Below are positions 41,211 through 49,128 of a stretch of 49,128 nt of DNA, piece after piece. Under the pieces are notes generated by a model. That model did no database searches, had not been told where the DNA came from, and was given only the letters and a program-made list of their open reading frames with translations. The position numbers and the translations under genes are program-made. This DNA comes from Candidatus Melainabacteria bacterium (GTDB lineage Bacteria > Cyanobacteriota > Vampirovibrionia > Obscuribacterales > Obscuribacteraceae), in NCBI GenBank assembly GCA_012965515.1, contig DTSE01000134.1, positions 38,040 through 87,167 on the forward strand, read 5' to 3'. Every line of letters begins with the position of its first letter. The first letter of the stretch is position 1.

Positions 41211-42163
41211 ATGCCTATCTCAACCTCGAGGCTGATATCTATTGATTTGACCGAATGGGTCAAGCTGCCGACAGATATGAAGTCGACACCTGCGATCAGG
41301 TAGCTGTCCAAAGTATCCAGAGTGATACCTCCGGAGACTTCAATTTGAGCTCTCTTTTGAATGAGTTCAACGCATTGGACGATTTGAGCAGGGGGCATAT
41401 TGTCGAGCATGATGATGTCGCAAGAGCTGTCCAGGGCTTCTTGGACTTCGGAAAGAGTAGTTGTTTCGACTTCGATCCGCTTTCCTTTGTATAAGGAACG
41501 CGCCGCTGCAACCGCTTGAGTAATGCCTCCGGCGCAGGCGATGTGATTGTCTTTAATCAAAATCTGATCATAGAGTCCGATGCGGTGGTTGGTACCGCCT
41601 CCCAGGCGTACTGCCAATTTGTCGAAAACACGCAGTCCTGGTGCGGTCTTGCGAGTGTCGAGAATCTGAATGCCGTACGGTTTGGCTTTCTCGGCATAGC
41701 GGCGCGAGATGGTAGCGATGCCGCACATTCGTTGCATGAGATTTAGAGCTGTGCGCTCTGCCGTCAGAATGGAACGTGCATTGCCGCTGATAGTGGCGAT
41801 GGTGACGGGCGAGTCTTTGATGAAAGTACCTTCGGCGACAAGCGGGTTGAACTGCAGGGTCGGATCGACTGTTTTAAAAACCAGTTCTGCGATTGCAAGT
41901 CCACATATAACGGCGTTGTCTTCCTTGGCGATTAGCGTTGCGGTGGCTTGCTTGTCGGCCGGGATGGTGGAGTTGGAAGTGACGTCGCCTTCTTGGCCTA
42001 GATCTTCCAGAAGTGCGAAATCTATTGCTTTGCGCGCCAATTCCTCAGAGTAATAGCCTGTGCCGGAAGTCACTTTTGGCTGCTCTAGCTTTGCATCCTT
42101 AACACTAGGTTGCAGCTCTGTATCGAGCTTGTCTTGAATTCTGCTGGTGATTGAAACGGTCAT
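41207..42163 (-). CDS. nadC: Nicotinate-nucleotide pyrophosphorylase (quinolinate phosphoribosyltransferase)
   Basis: Converts quinolinate and PRPP to nicotinate mononucleotide and CO2. Of 318 residues, the core includes LLEDLGQEGDVTSNSTIP, TRKTAPGLRVFDKLAVRLGG, GLYDQILIKDNH and the barrel end VSGGITLDTL, all diagnostic. The N-terminus carries about 30 extra residues before the usual start. It is the first gene of the nadCAB operon. The 5' leader has a bulged hairpin about 30 bases before the start codon. Confidence 0.95.
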   Translation of the reverse strand: MTVSITSRIQDKLDTELQPSVKDAKLEQPKVTSGTGYYSEELARKAIDFALLEDLGQEGDVTSNSTIPADKQATATLIAKEDNAVICGLAIAELVFKTVDPTLQFNPLVAEGTFIKDSPVTIATISGNARSILTAERTALNLMQRMCGIATISRRYAEKAKPYGIQILDTRKTAPGLRVFDKLAVRLGGGTNHRIGLYDQILIKDNHIACAGGITQAVAAARSLYKGKRIEVETTTLSEVQEALDSSCDIIMLDNMPPAQIVQCVELIQKRAQIEVSGGITLDTLDSYLIAGVDFISVGSLTHSVKSIDISLEVEIGI

Positions 42164-42193
42164 TTGATGGCTCTTTCGGGGATTTGTGACTTG

Positions 42194-42221
42194 CTTACGA
42201 TTTCTTAATCGAGGAAGTAAG
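42194..42221 (-). promoter_or_regulatory. Bulged hairpin in the nadC leader
   Basis: An inner stem CGATT (42198-42202)/AATCG (42207-42211) with a 4-base loop, and outer arms CTTAC (42194-42198)/GTAAG (42217-42221) with a bulge on one side. It lies about 31 bases upstream of the nadC start and could be an operator or leader element. No known riboswitch or NrtR-box consensus was verified. Confidence 0.3.
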
Positions 42222-42243
42222 TGTTAATTCTACGTTGTATCAC

Positions 42244-42417
42244 TTATCTCTTGATTTGTCTATATATTTTCGGAAGCTTGTGGATATTCTGCAATAATTG
42301 CCAGATTTCAATGGTTTTTGGCTTTCGATAGCTTTGACGCTCTTCCGGATCAATTGTTCCACGCACACACAGTAGTTGGGTGAGTAAGCGTGAAGTTAAC
42401 GGTTGTTTTGTCTTCAT
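42244..42417 (-). CDS. Possible small basic protein
   Basis: A 57-residue reading frame upstream of the nad operon, rich in Lys/Arg (ends KLPKIYRQIKR), starting at ATG 42417 with GGAG about nine bases upstream. It resembles no family I know. Base composition is AT-rich like the surrounding intergenic DNA, so it may be spurious. If transcribed it would read into nadC. Confidence 0.3.
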   Translation of the reverse strand: MKTKQPLTSRLLTQLLCVRGTIDPEERQSYRKPKTIEIWQLLQNIHKLPKIYRQIKR

Positions 42418-42570
42418 TGGGGAAAACTCCATCCTTAAACCCACAAAGACTCAGTTATTTAGGTGATTTGAAAGTAATATTGGCAGTAATATATGAGTGG
42501 ACTGGTAACTGCGGGACTGTGCCAGTGCCGTTTCTAAATCTTTCTGCGTGACTCAATGTGGGGACGTTGC

Positions 42571-42861
42571 GTGAGTAAGGCGCTACATTTGCCTAAGTTC
42601 TATTTCTTCGCCGCCGCCCTGGCAGTGGCAACAGTTCTGCTGTTGGGCAGTTATGCCTTGGCTGAATCGGATGTGTATTTCAACTTAAAGCGCACCAGAG
42701 AAGCGCTTCTTGCCCAAAGGCAGGAATTGCTCAACGCGCAACAGGCTGTTCAGCAGCAAATCGGCGAATTGCAGAAACGCAACGACCGAATCGATGCTTA
42801 TCTTCGTGACAATGACAATTCCCTCCGTGATGTGGAAGGGGCCCTTCGTGCAAGTAAGTAG
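42571..42861 (+). CDS. Small exported coiled-coil protein
   Basis: An about 96-residue protein: a signal peptide or anchor (FYFFAAALAVATVLLLGSYA), then a heptad-patterned coiled coil (about 38-90) rich in Gln, Glu, Arg and Leu (NAQQAVQQQIGELQKRND). GTG 42571 is chosen because GGGGAC precedes it at about seven bases; ATG 42556 is in frame upstream. The next exported protein begins ten bases after the stop, so they are probably one operon. No family is recognised. Confidence 0.6.
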   Translation: MSKALHLPKFYFFAAALAVATVLLLGSYALAESDVYFNLKRTREALLAQRQELLNAQQAVQQQIGELQKRNDRIDAYLRDNDNSLRDVEGALRASK

Positions 42862-42870
42862 GTGAGCGCC

Positions 42871-43410
42871 ATGCGCACGCAAAAAACAACACTTCTATCC
42901 TTTATCGCAGCCGGCCTGGCTTTTGCTGGTCTTTGGCTGCCGGCGTCACCTGCTTATGCAGGCGACGGCGAGCATCCTAAAGTCAGCTGCGTGGAGCCGC
43001 ATGCGGGCTGCTCCGAGTCTGCCAAGATCATTGAAGACTTGAAGGAAATCGTACACGCGCTCAATACCGGCGACGTCGATAAAGCTGCCGAGTATTACGA
43101 TGACGAGTGCACGAGTATCGACAAGAAAACGCACAAACTCATTAGTGGAAAACAAGCGGTCATCGCGGATCTCAAGAAACGATTGGAGCAACACGGTGCC
43201 TCTTCTCAAGAGCCCCTCAAGTCGATCACAATCGATCATCCGTATGCATTTGTTCACGGAGATACGGCTACCGTGACTTTCGTGGCTTACAAAGAGTTCG
43301 GTGGGGAACATCCATATAAGATGGAATCTCATTGCACTGATATATTTGTTAAGCGCGGCGACAAGTGGAAAAAGTTGCACTACGTCAGCAACTGGAAACG
43401 GGTAAAGTAG
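42871..43410 (+). CDS. Exported SnoaL/NTF2-like protein
   Basis: A 179-residue protein with a signal peptide (about 1-30, ending SPAYAG) followed by a small NTF2-like (DUF4440/SnoaL-type) domain. Helices KIIEDLKEIVHALNTGDVDK and AAEYYDDECTSID are followed by strands ending TDIFVKRGDKWKKLHYVSNW, the family's hallmark last strands. Such domains serve as binding modules or small enzymes; no active site is evident. ATG 42871 is preceded by AGGTGAG seven bases away, better than GTG 42862. Two cysteine pairs near the N-terminus may form disulfides. Confidence 0.7.
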   Translation: MRTQKTTLLSFIAAGLAFAGLWLPASPAYAGDGEHPKVSCVEPHAGCSESAKIIEDLKEIVHALNTGDVDKAAEYYDDECTSIDKKTHKLISGKQAVIADLKKRLEQHGASSQEPLKSITIDHPYAFVHGDTATVTFVAYKEFGGEHPYKMESHCTDIFVKRGDKWKKLHYVSNWKRVK

Positions 43411-43456
43411 TGGGGCCGAGTATTTCAGCTTTTATGAGTTTGGGCTTTGCAGTCAG

Positions 43457-44173
43457 ATGATGGTTACTGAGTGGGAAAAATATAAAGACTCTGCAGAGCA
43501 ACTTGTGCAGATGGGCCGTTATTCGGAAGCAGAAAGCTTTTGGATGCAGGCTGTAAAAGCTGCTGATGACTTTGCTGAGAACGACCCGCGCACCACTTAC
43601 ACTTTGGACCGGCTCGGCGATTGCTTTATCAAACAGCAACGCTATGCCGAAGCCGAGCAAGTCTTCACTATGGCTTTGGAAATCAGGAAAGCCGTTCTTG
43701 GGCCAACTCATTTGGACGTCGGCAAGAGCTTGAGTCAGATTGTCGACCTCATGCAGATCGAACAGAAATTCGCTGAAGCTGAACCTTTGCAGTTGGAAAT
43801 TCTTTCCATTTACGAAACCAATTTTGGTGCCGAGCACCCCGGTGTTGCCACTATTGTTCTCAATCTAGCTCAGTTTTATCATGGTCTGAAGCGCTACAAC
43901 GAAGCAGAACTCTTCTATAAGCGTGCTCTGGCGATCAAGCAGAAACTTTATGGATACCGTAGTCCTGAAGTGAAAGGATTGACCGAAAAGTATGCCGCGA
44001 TGCTCAATGAATGCGATCGCGCGCAAGAAGCTGAATCGCTGGTTGAGGAAGTTTCAGGCACCGCCTCTGGTGTCTGGCGTGCAATCAATGCAAAGCGTGA
44101 AGAAGAAGTCAAAAGCCGTGGCGACAAGATGAAGCGCAGTGGCTTCTTCGACCGTTTCAAGAAAGACCGCTAG
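43457..44173 (+). CDS. Kinesin-light-chain-type TPR protein, short
   Basis: A 238-residue cytoplasmic protein with about four 42-residue TPRs of the kinesin-light-chain type (for example AEAEQVFTMALEIRKAVLG and LNLAQFYHGLKRYNEAELFY) and a basic C-terminal tail (KMKRSGFFDRFKKDR) that might bind membrane or nucleic acid. It is related to the TPR gene at 29.5 kb. It starts at ATG 43457, or the ATG next to it, with no obvious ribosome site. The histidine kinase gene follows about 140 bases later. Confidence 0.8.
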   Translation: MMVTEWEKYKDSAEQLVQMGRYSEAESFWMQAVKAADDFAENDPRTTYTLDRLGDCFIKQQRYAEAEQVFTMALEIRKAVLGPTHLDVGKSLSQIVDLMQIEQKFAEAEPLQLEILSIYETNFGAEHPGVATIVLNLAQFYHGLKRYNEAELFYKRALAIKQKLYGYRSPEVKGLTEKYAAMLNECDRAQEAESLVEEVSGTASGVWRAINAKREEEVKSRGDKMKRSGFFDRFKKDR

Positions 44174-44314
44174 GCACGAACAGCCAATAATTTTTGCCTT
44201 CTGTTCCGTTCTAATGGCGCAGATGGGCAATTTGAGTATTTTTTGGGCATAAAAACTATAGAAGAACAGTCCGGCGCCCGTTTTCGCCAGTTTTTAGGTT
44301 TTTCTGGAAGAGCA

Positions 44315-46966
44315 ATGCCAGAAGCAGAGTCAATTCACAAGGCATACGATAAGGTCCTGGAGCGTACAGGACGCCTTTTCGATCAGCAGCGCAAGAAGAA
44401 CTTCGTGATGCAAGATCGCTGGTTCGCCGGTCTGCTGTTGTGTGAGTGGATAGCAGGGATGCTCCTTTCTTTGACCGTATCAAGCCAACTTTGGGCTCAA
44501 GTCGATAAGAATGTAGTTTCACAGTTTCCCGTTGCCGCATTGCTGGGGTCTTCGATAATCGCCTTTCCGATCTTCATGGCGATAAAATTCCCCGGACATT
44601 CGTTTACCCGCCATTCGATTGCAATCGCTCAAATGCTCATGTCCGGGCTGCTTATTCAGCTGACCGCCGGGCGCATGGAGACTCACTTTCATATTTTCGG
44701 TTCGCTGGCGATTTTGGCGTTTTATCGTGATTGGCGTGTGCTTATCACTGCTTCCGTCGTAGCACTCATGGATCAGCATTTCAGAGGAATATATTGGCCG
44801 CATTCCGTTTATGGCGTTGAGTATGCAAGCCCCTGGAGAGTACTTGAACATGGAGGATGGATTGCATTTGAGGATCTATTCTTGGTGCGATCGATCATAA
44901 CCAGCACCAAGGAGCTTTGGGACAACTGTCAGAGACAGTCTGAATTGGAAGCAACAAATGTCATTGTTGAAGCGCGTGTTGAAGAACGCACCAGAGAGCT
45001 GAAAGTGACAGAGGAAAGATTTCGCCTTCTCAGTTCCGCCTCACCGATTGGTATTGTTCTAACCGATGCTTCTGGAAACTGTCTCTACGTGAACAGGCGA
45101 TGGGAAGATCTTTCGGGAATTCTCCATGATTCTTGTCTCGAGCGGGGATGGTTGGAGTGCATCCATCCTGATGACAAAGACTCCATGATCAATCAATGGA
45201 TGGATTCCATTGGCGAGTCCAACGAGCATGTCACTGAATTTCGTGTCGAGAGGGAAGATAAACCGATTGCTTGGCTTCATTCGCGCGTTACGTCAATCGG
45301 TGATTCCGAGGGCATCTCGCGCGGATATATTTGGACATTCGAAGACATCACCGAAAGGAAAAATGCAGAAGCAAATCTGTTGATGCAGTATGCAATAACT
45401 GATGCGCTTGCGGAGTCTTCGGATTTGTCCGATGCTTCACCCAAGCTACTGAAAGCAATTTGTACCAACCGGCAGTGGTCGCTGGCAATGTTGTGGATGC
45501 TTGATGCACAGGATGATGTATTGCGATACGAGGGCAGTTGGTGCGCGGATGAGCCAAATCTCAAACAATTAGTGGAGAATTCGCGGCGCATTACTTTTGG
45601 ACGCGGTGAAGGTGCCCTTGGTATTCCGCTGGTAAGTGGTCAACCATTCATCGCGCAAACGGCTGCCGAGTCGGGTCTTCAAGAGAGAATGGAGAATCTT
45701 CCGGAGCGGTTTGGGTACATGTCTTTTCCTGTCACCGAAGACGAACAGGTCTTTGGCGTTCTGGAATTTATGAGCGATGAACCTATCAAAGCAGACGGCG
45801 AATTCTTTTTGATGTTGAACTCGGTGGCGACGCAGATCAATCAGTTTGCGGAGCAAATGTCGGCTGAGATGCGTTTGAAGGATTCGGATGCTCGTATTCG
45901 TGCGATGTTGGAAAGCGCGATCGATGGTATCGTCACATTCGATTTGAGTGGAGTAGTCGAGCTGGTCAACCCTGCGTTCGAAAGAATTCTCGGCTTTGAT
46001 GCCGACGATGTGCTTGGTAAGGCGATATCTGAGATTGTTCCAGGAGAAACCAAGGTCGACCGAATCGGCGACCGCAAAATAAGCACTATTCGAGACGTAT
46101 TGGATGACTTGAAAGCTCATAATTACAGCGACAGAGAATTGATTGTCAGACGTTCGGACGGTATTCTGATTCCGGTGGAATTTCGTGTTAGTGAGGTCGT
46201 TCTGGGTACGAGAAACTTTTATTCCGGCATCATCCGCGATATCACAGAAAGAAAAGAAGTCGAGTTGCGTGTCAGCGAATTCTATTCGACAGTTTCACAC
46301 GAGTTGCGTACTCCGCTGACGTCAATACGCGGTGCCCTCGGTCTGATGGAGGGAGGCGTTGTTGGTGAAATACCTGATGAGGCCTTGGAGTTAGTCACAA
46401 TTGCCAGAGTCAGTTGCGATCGCTTAATACGCCTCATAAACGACATTCTCGATCTGCGAAAAATTGAGGCCGGCAAGTTGGAGCTGAAATTGGAATCACT
46501 TGATTCCGAATCGATGGTCAAGGCGACAGCTGATTCACTGAGAACAATGTGTGAAGAGTATGGCGTCTCGATAGCGGTACATGTAAACGATAAACGACCA
46601 GTTAAGGGCGACCATGACCGAGTTGTTCAAATTTTGACTAATTTAGTCTCGAACGCTGTGAAATTTTCCGGACCGGAAGGAAAGTTGGACGTGCGTGTTG
46701 TTGGTGGCACCAATGGTGCAGTGAGATTTGAAGTTGAAGATAACGGGCCGGGGATACCGGAAAGTCAGATGCATCGATTGTTTGGCAAGTTCCAGCAGTT
46801 GGACTCTTCTGATACTCGCGCGCAGGGTGGAACCGGCCTCGGTTTGGCAATTTCGAAAGCATTGGTGGAAAAGCACAACGGCAGGATAGGCGTGAAAAGC
46901 ATCGAGAAAAAAGGCTCGACGTTTTGGTTCGAGATTCCTGCGGATGCAGCCGCCAACTCAAACTAG
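44315..46966 (+). CDS. Membrane sensor histidine kinase (PAS-GAF-PAS-HisKA-HATPase)
   Basis: An about 883-residue sensor kinase. The N-terminal region has five or so membrane segments (about 40-190) including the conserved stretch METHFHIFGSLAILAFYRDW, seen at the N-terminus of many environmental histidine kinases. It is followed by a coiled linker (VEARVEERTRELKVTEERF), a PAS domain (SPIGIVLTDASGNCLYVN), a GAF domain (about 365-520), a second PAS (AIDGIVTFDLSGVVELVN), then HisKA with the phospho-acceptor in TVSHELRTPLTS (H662). The ATPase has LTNLVSNAVKFS, EDNGPGIP and GTGLGLAI. There is no receiver, so the partner regulator is elsewhere. ATG 44315 has GGAAG upstream and is preferred over TTG 44243. 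Confidence 0.92.
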   Translation: MPEAESIHKAYDKVLERTGRLFDQQRKKNFVMQDRWFAGLLLCEWIAGMLLSLTVSSQLWAQVDKNVVSQFPVAALLGSSIIAFPIFMAIKFPGHSFTRHSIAIAQMLMSGLLIQLTAGRMETHFHIFGSLAILAFYRDWRVLITASVVALMDQHFRGIYWPHSVYGVEYASPWRVLEHGGWIAFEDLFLVRSIITSTKELWDNCQRQSELEATNVIVEARVEERTRELKVTEERFRLLSSASPIGIVLTDASGNCLYVNRRWEDLSGILHDSCLERGWLECIHPDDKDSMINQWMDSIGESNEHVTEFRVEREDKPIAWLHSRVTSIGDSEGISRGYIWTFEDITERKNAEANLLMQYAITDALAESSDLSDASPKLLKAICTNRQWSLAMLWMLDAQDDVLRYEGSWCADEPNLKQLVENSRRITFGRGEGALGIPLVSGQPFIAQTAAESGLQERMENLPERFGYMSFPVTEDEQVFGVLEFMSDEPIKADGEFFLMLNSVATQINQFAEQMSAEMRLKDSDARIRAMLESAIDGIVTFDLSGVVELVNPAFERILGFDADDVLGKAISEIVPGETKVDRIGDRKISTIRDVLDDLKAHNYSDRELIVRRSDGILIPVEFRVSEVVLGTRNFYSGIIRDITERKEVELRVSEFYSTVSHELRTPLTSIRGALGLMEGGVVGEIPDEALELVTIARVSCDRLIRLINDILDLRKIEAGKLELKLESLDSESMVKATADSLRTMCEEYGVSIAVHVNDKRPVKGDHDRVVQILTNLVSNAVKFSGPEGKLDVRVVGGTNGAVRFEVEDNGPGIPESQMHRLFGKFQQLDSSDTRAQGGTGLGLAISKALVEKHNGRIGVKSIEKKGSTFWFEIPADAAANSN

Positions 46967-46981
46967 AATAAATCTACATTA

Positions 46982-48295
46982 CTAAAAACCGGCATCACCT
47001 TTGTTGGGTTGCCCACCCGGTGGCAAGACAAATAGGTCATCTTTCTTATCTGCTGTTTGACCGGTTTGTGCTGTAGCGTTGGCATTTTTAATCATTGCGA
47101 AGATCGGCGCGATTTGTCGGCCAGGGCAAGCTCGTTCGAATCCTTCTAATGCGGCTTTTGCATCATCGATCTTCCCTTCGCGAAAACGGCTCAGCGAAAG
47201 ATAGAGTTTTGCTAGCTGCCAGTCTGGGGCTCGCCCAATGACTTTGACAAAGTCTTGAGATGCGTTTGCATAATCGGCGTTTGCCAGACCAATCATTCCA
47301 CTTTGAAGTAACAGGTATGGATCGTTAGGAGTTGTAGAAAGAAGTGTTTTCACTTCTGACATTGCCTCATCAGCTTTGCCTCTTTTGGCCAGGGAAGCGC
47401 GACGTGATTCTCTCTTCGGTAAATCGACAAACCGAGCTTCAATTAAGCTGGCATTGTCAAAATAGTCTTTGACAAAGGGGTCAAAGTGAAAGTCATGTTG
47501 CGGCAAGTAGCCGATTGTCACCATGTCAAATGTGGGCTTGCCTTTCTTGCTTGTGCTGCGGCTTGCAGCAGAAAGTTGCTTAGAAGCTTGCTGCGCATTC
47601 CCCTCTAAAAAGCTTATCTCGGCCAGTATGAGTGGAACTTGCTTGCCTGCTGCAGAACCAGCTTGACCCGCAGCGGAGCGCGCGACGGGAAAATTGCCGT
47701 TGAGATAGTGCAACAGCGTTAGACCTCTATAGGCCGCTTGCGCATATGTTGATCTTTTGGCACATTCACGCAAACTGTTTTCTGCTTCCTCGATCTTTCC
47801 GTCGCGTAGTTGCGCGTAGCCGATGTCGGTGTAGATTTGTACAACATCCGGGTTGGCCTGCAGAACTTTGCTCCAAACTCCTACTGCCTGCTCGTAGCGT
47901 CGTGAAAGAAAATGGCTGAAACCGACAGTCAGATATGTTTCTCTCGCTTTGCTGTCGAGCGCATATGCTTGTTTCAGCGCATCAAGGGCTTCTTGATACC
48001 GCCCCTTCATGTTGAGTGCCATTCCCAAAAGCATAAAGGGCAATGGGTCCGTCGGATCCGCTCGTGTCGCATCGGTGAGGACCGGAATTGCTTCGTCAGC
48101 TTTGCTCAAGACCAACTGATTTAGCGCCGCGGAAGCCAATCTTTGCGATTTTTCTCTGGCTTGAGTGTTCCAATGTTGCGTCTGTGCGGATGAAAACTGC
48201 ACCGAAGAGACAGCGAGGAGTATTAATGCTGCTGCTGCACAAACTCCCGGTTTTGCTTTTATCAATGAAGTAGATACGAATTTATGCAACGTCAT
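46982..48295 (-). CDS. Exported TPR protein
   Basis: A 437-residue protein with a signal peptide (about 12-37, AAAALILLAVSSVQFSSAQ) and about seven TPR-type helical pairs in the first two thirds (for example LLGMALNMKGRYQEALDALK and YTDIGYAQLRDGKIEEAENS). A non-TPR insertion about 240-300 (MVTIGYLPQHDFHFDPFVKD) follows, then two more repeats and a polar tail. It is probably periplasmic or outer-membrane associated, with a scaffold role unknown. It lies 13 bases after the Nudix gene on the same strand and may share its transcript. Its 3' end is 15 bases from the convergent histidine kinase gene. Confidence 0.82.
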   Translation of the reverse strand: MTLHKFVSTSLIKAKPGVCAAAALILLAVSSVQFSSAQTQHWNTQAREKSQRLASAALNQLVLSKADEAIPVLTDATRADPTDPLPFMLLGMALNMKGRYQEALDALKQAYALDSKARETYLTVGFSHFLSRRYEQAVGVWSKVLQANPDVVQIYTDIGYAQLRDGKIEEAENSLRECAKRSTYAQAAYRGLTLLHYLNGNFPVARSAAGQAGSAAGKQVPLILAEISFLEGNAQQASKQLSAASRSTSKKGKPTFDMVTIGYLPQHDFHFDPFVKDYFDNASLIEARFVDLPKRESRRASLAKRGKADEAMSEVKTLLSTTPNDPYLLLQSGMIGLANADYANASQDFVKVIGRAPDWQLAKLYLSLSRFREGKIDDAKAALEGFERACPGRQIAPIFAMIKNANATAQTGQTADKKDDLFVLPPGGQPNKGDAGF

Positions 48296-48308
48296 TTTAA
48301 TGCCTCAG

Positions 48309-48986
48309 TTAGAACATGAAGACTGGTTTGTCGGGCAGCTTTTCGAATTCTTCCAGGGAGAATGTATACAGCCTCGCCGGGCGGAACGAACCTTCCTGGG
48401 AAGTTTCATTGAGCTCCTGAAGAACACCAGTATTGAGAAATTTCTTCCGGAAATTTCTGTTGTCCACGGCTTTTCCCAGTACGGCTTCGTAGACCGACTG
48501 CAAATCCCTCAAGGTGAATTTCTCCGGCAGTAGCATGAATGCCGCTGGTGAATACTCGAGTTTGTATTTCACTCTTTGGCGCGCGTAGGAAATGATGCTT
48601 GCATGATCGAAAGCGAGTTCAGGCAATTCATTGACTTTCCACCAGGCTACACCACGCGCTTTCGAACCGGCTTTCAGCTCCAACCCCTCTTGTCTCAGCA
48701 ATGCAAGGTAAGCTGCGGTAACGATTCTTCCTCGCGGGTCACGCCCTTTATCGCCAAAAGTATAGAGCTGTTCCAAATAAACACCGCCGACATTTGTTTC
48801 TTCAAGCAGCTCACGCGCCGCTGCTTGATCTAGCGTTTCATCGGTTTCCTCCAGCGCGCCGCCTGGTAATGCCCAGAGCGACTTGAAGGGCTCAAGTTTT
48901 CTTTTGATGAGCAGAACTTCGAGAGCCCCCTGCTCGACTGCGAAAGCCACCGTGTCAACTGTAACTTTTATGGTTTCTGTAGCCAT
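48309..48986 (-). CDS. NrtR-like Nudix protein (Nudix domain plus winged helix)
   Basis: A 225-residue protein with an N-terminal Nudix domain and a C-terminal winged helix, the layout of NrtR, the ADP-ribose-sensing repressor of NAD genes. The Nudix box is GGALEETDETLDQAAARELL (42-61) followed by EET; the RELLEE core is intact, but the loop before it is one residue longer than the usual G-x5-E, so hydrolase activity is uncertain. FTLRDLQSVYEAVLGKAVDN (157-176) then RNFRKKFLNTGVL and the RPARLYTF strand match the NrtR DNA-binding part. The nadCAB operon lies about 6 kb away and is a possible target. ATG 48986 starts three bases after the upstream gene's stop. Confidence 0.82.
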   Translation of the reverse strand: MATETIKVTVDTVAFAVEQGALEVLLIKRKLEPFKSLWALPGGALEETDETLDQAAARELLEETNVGGVYLEQLYTFGDKGRDPRGRIVTAAYLALLRQEGLELKAGSKARGVAWWKVNELPELAFDHASIISYARQRVKYKLEYSPAAFMLLPEKFTLRDLQSVYEAVLGKAVDNRNFRKKFLNTGVLQELNETSQEGSFRPARLYTFSLEEFEKLPDKPVFMF

Positions 48987-48989
48987 GCT

Positions 48990-49128
48990 TTAGCGACCAT
49001 TGTTGTTCAGTACGAAATCCAGACCTTCCAGGTAGAGATCGGCAGGCGGTGTATTGTGACCATCATCTACTTCGAGCAATTTCGTTGGGAAATTTCGACT
49101 TTCGAGCGTGCTGACAATCTTCTTCTGA
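48990..49128 (-). CDS. C-terminal end of an alpha/beta-hydrolase-like protein (partial)
   Basis: The last 45 codons of a minus-strand gene whose start lies beyond the window; the stop is TAA at 48992-48990. The segment LLEVDDGHNTPPADLYLEGL looks like the end of an alpha/beta-hydrolase, with the catalytic-histidine G-H turn, as in phospholipase/carboxylesterase or dienelactone-hydrolase relatives. Too little remains to name it. It runs three bases ahead of the NrtR-like gene, so the two are probably co-transcribed. Confidence 0.45.
   Translation of the reverse strand, partial: QKKIVSTLESRNFPTKLLEVDDGHNTPPADLYLEGLDFVLNNNGR

Overview
The window looks like chromosomal DNA from a bacterium of moderate GC content. 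The gene mix fits a non-photosynthetic relative of the cyanobacteria (Vampirovibrionia/Melainabacteria, Obscuribacterales-like): kinesin-light-chain-type TPR proteins, membrane Ser/Thr kinases, a fused KorA with KorB, pyruvate phosphate dikinase with its regulator, the aspartate-oxidase route to NAD, and many TTG/GTG starts. This placement is inference; no rRNA or marker gene is present. There is no tRNA, CRISPR array, transposase or phage gene.

Layout. 0-8.6 kb: the end of a glutamine synthetase and a FluG-like amidohydrolase (+), then on the minus strand a short-chain dehydrogenase, the KorAB 2-oxoacid:ferredoxin oxidoreductase, an acetolactate-synthase-like ThDP enzyme and a GNAT acetyltransferase. 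8.7-11.3 kb: a guaD-hpt purine salvage operon and a small membrane protein. 11.28-12.25 kb: an AT-richer, repeat-laden islet around one AbiEi/DUF6088-like gene, with two tandem-repeat blocks and two copies of a long inverted repeat. 12.3-16.9 kb (-): a pair of secreted M16 peptidases (one active, one inactive), a tiny membrane protein, and MTA phosphorylase. 17.2-23.4 kb (+): CtpA protease, a divergent BioD-like protein, and PPDK with its regulatory kinase/phosphorylase. 23.4-28 kb: a 2-TM protein, a secreted CE1 esterase, and an AlgI/AlgJ-like O-acyltransferase pair. 28.1-31.4 kb (+): a CNNM/CorC transporter-like protein, a TPR protein and a phosphoribosyltransferase-like protein. 31.5-38.2 kb: two tandem kinases of unusual architecture (two TM segments, PH-like region, then kinase), a second SDR, a weakly AbiTii-like protein, a membrane protein and an atypical receiver. 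38.5-42.2 kb (-): the nadC-nadA-nadB operon. 42.5-47 kb (+): two small exported proteins, a TPR protein and a large histidine kinase. 47-49.1 kb (-): a secreted TPR protein, an NrtR-like Nudix regulator and the end of an alpha/beta-hydrolase-like gene.

Functional threads. Central carbon: KorAB and PPDK with its regulator are enzymes of fermentative or microaerobic pyruvate/2-oxoacid metabolism. Nucleotide salvage: guaD, hpt and mtnP. NAD: de novo genes nadCAB, plus an NrtR-like protein 6 kb away. Envelope: M16 pair, CtpA, esterase and O-acyltransferase. Signalling: two kinases, a histidine kinase and a receiver.

The most distinctive non-coding signal is a dispersed family of short palindromes at five loci. 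Each has a GTAG-like head beside a GC-rich hairpin, as in REP sequences, and one locus at 31.4 kb holds four hairpins in a row. I found no clear defence island or new multigene system. The best candidates for something undescribed are the DUF6088 islet, the twin 2TM-PH-kinase genes and the PRTase-like orphan.
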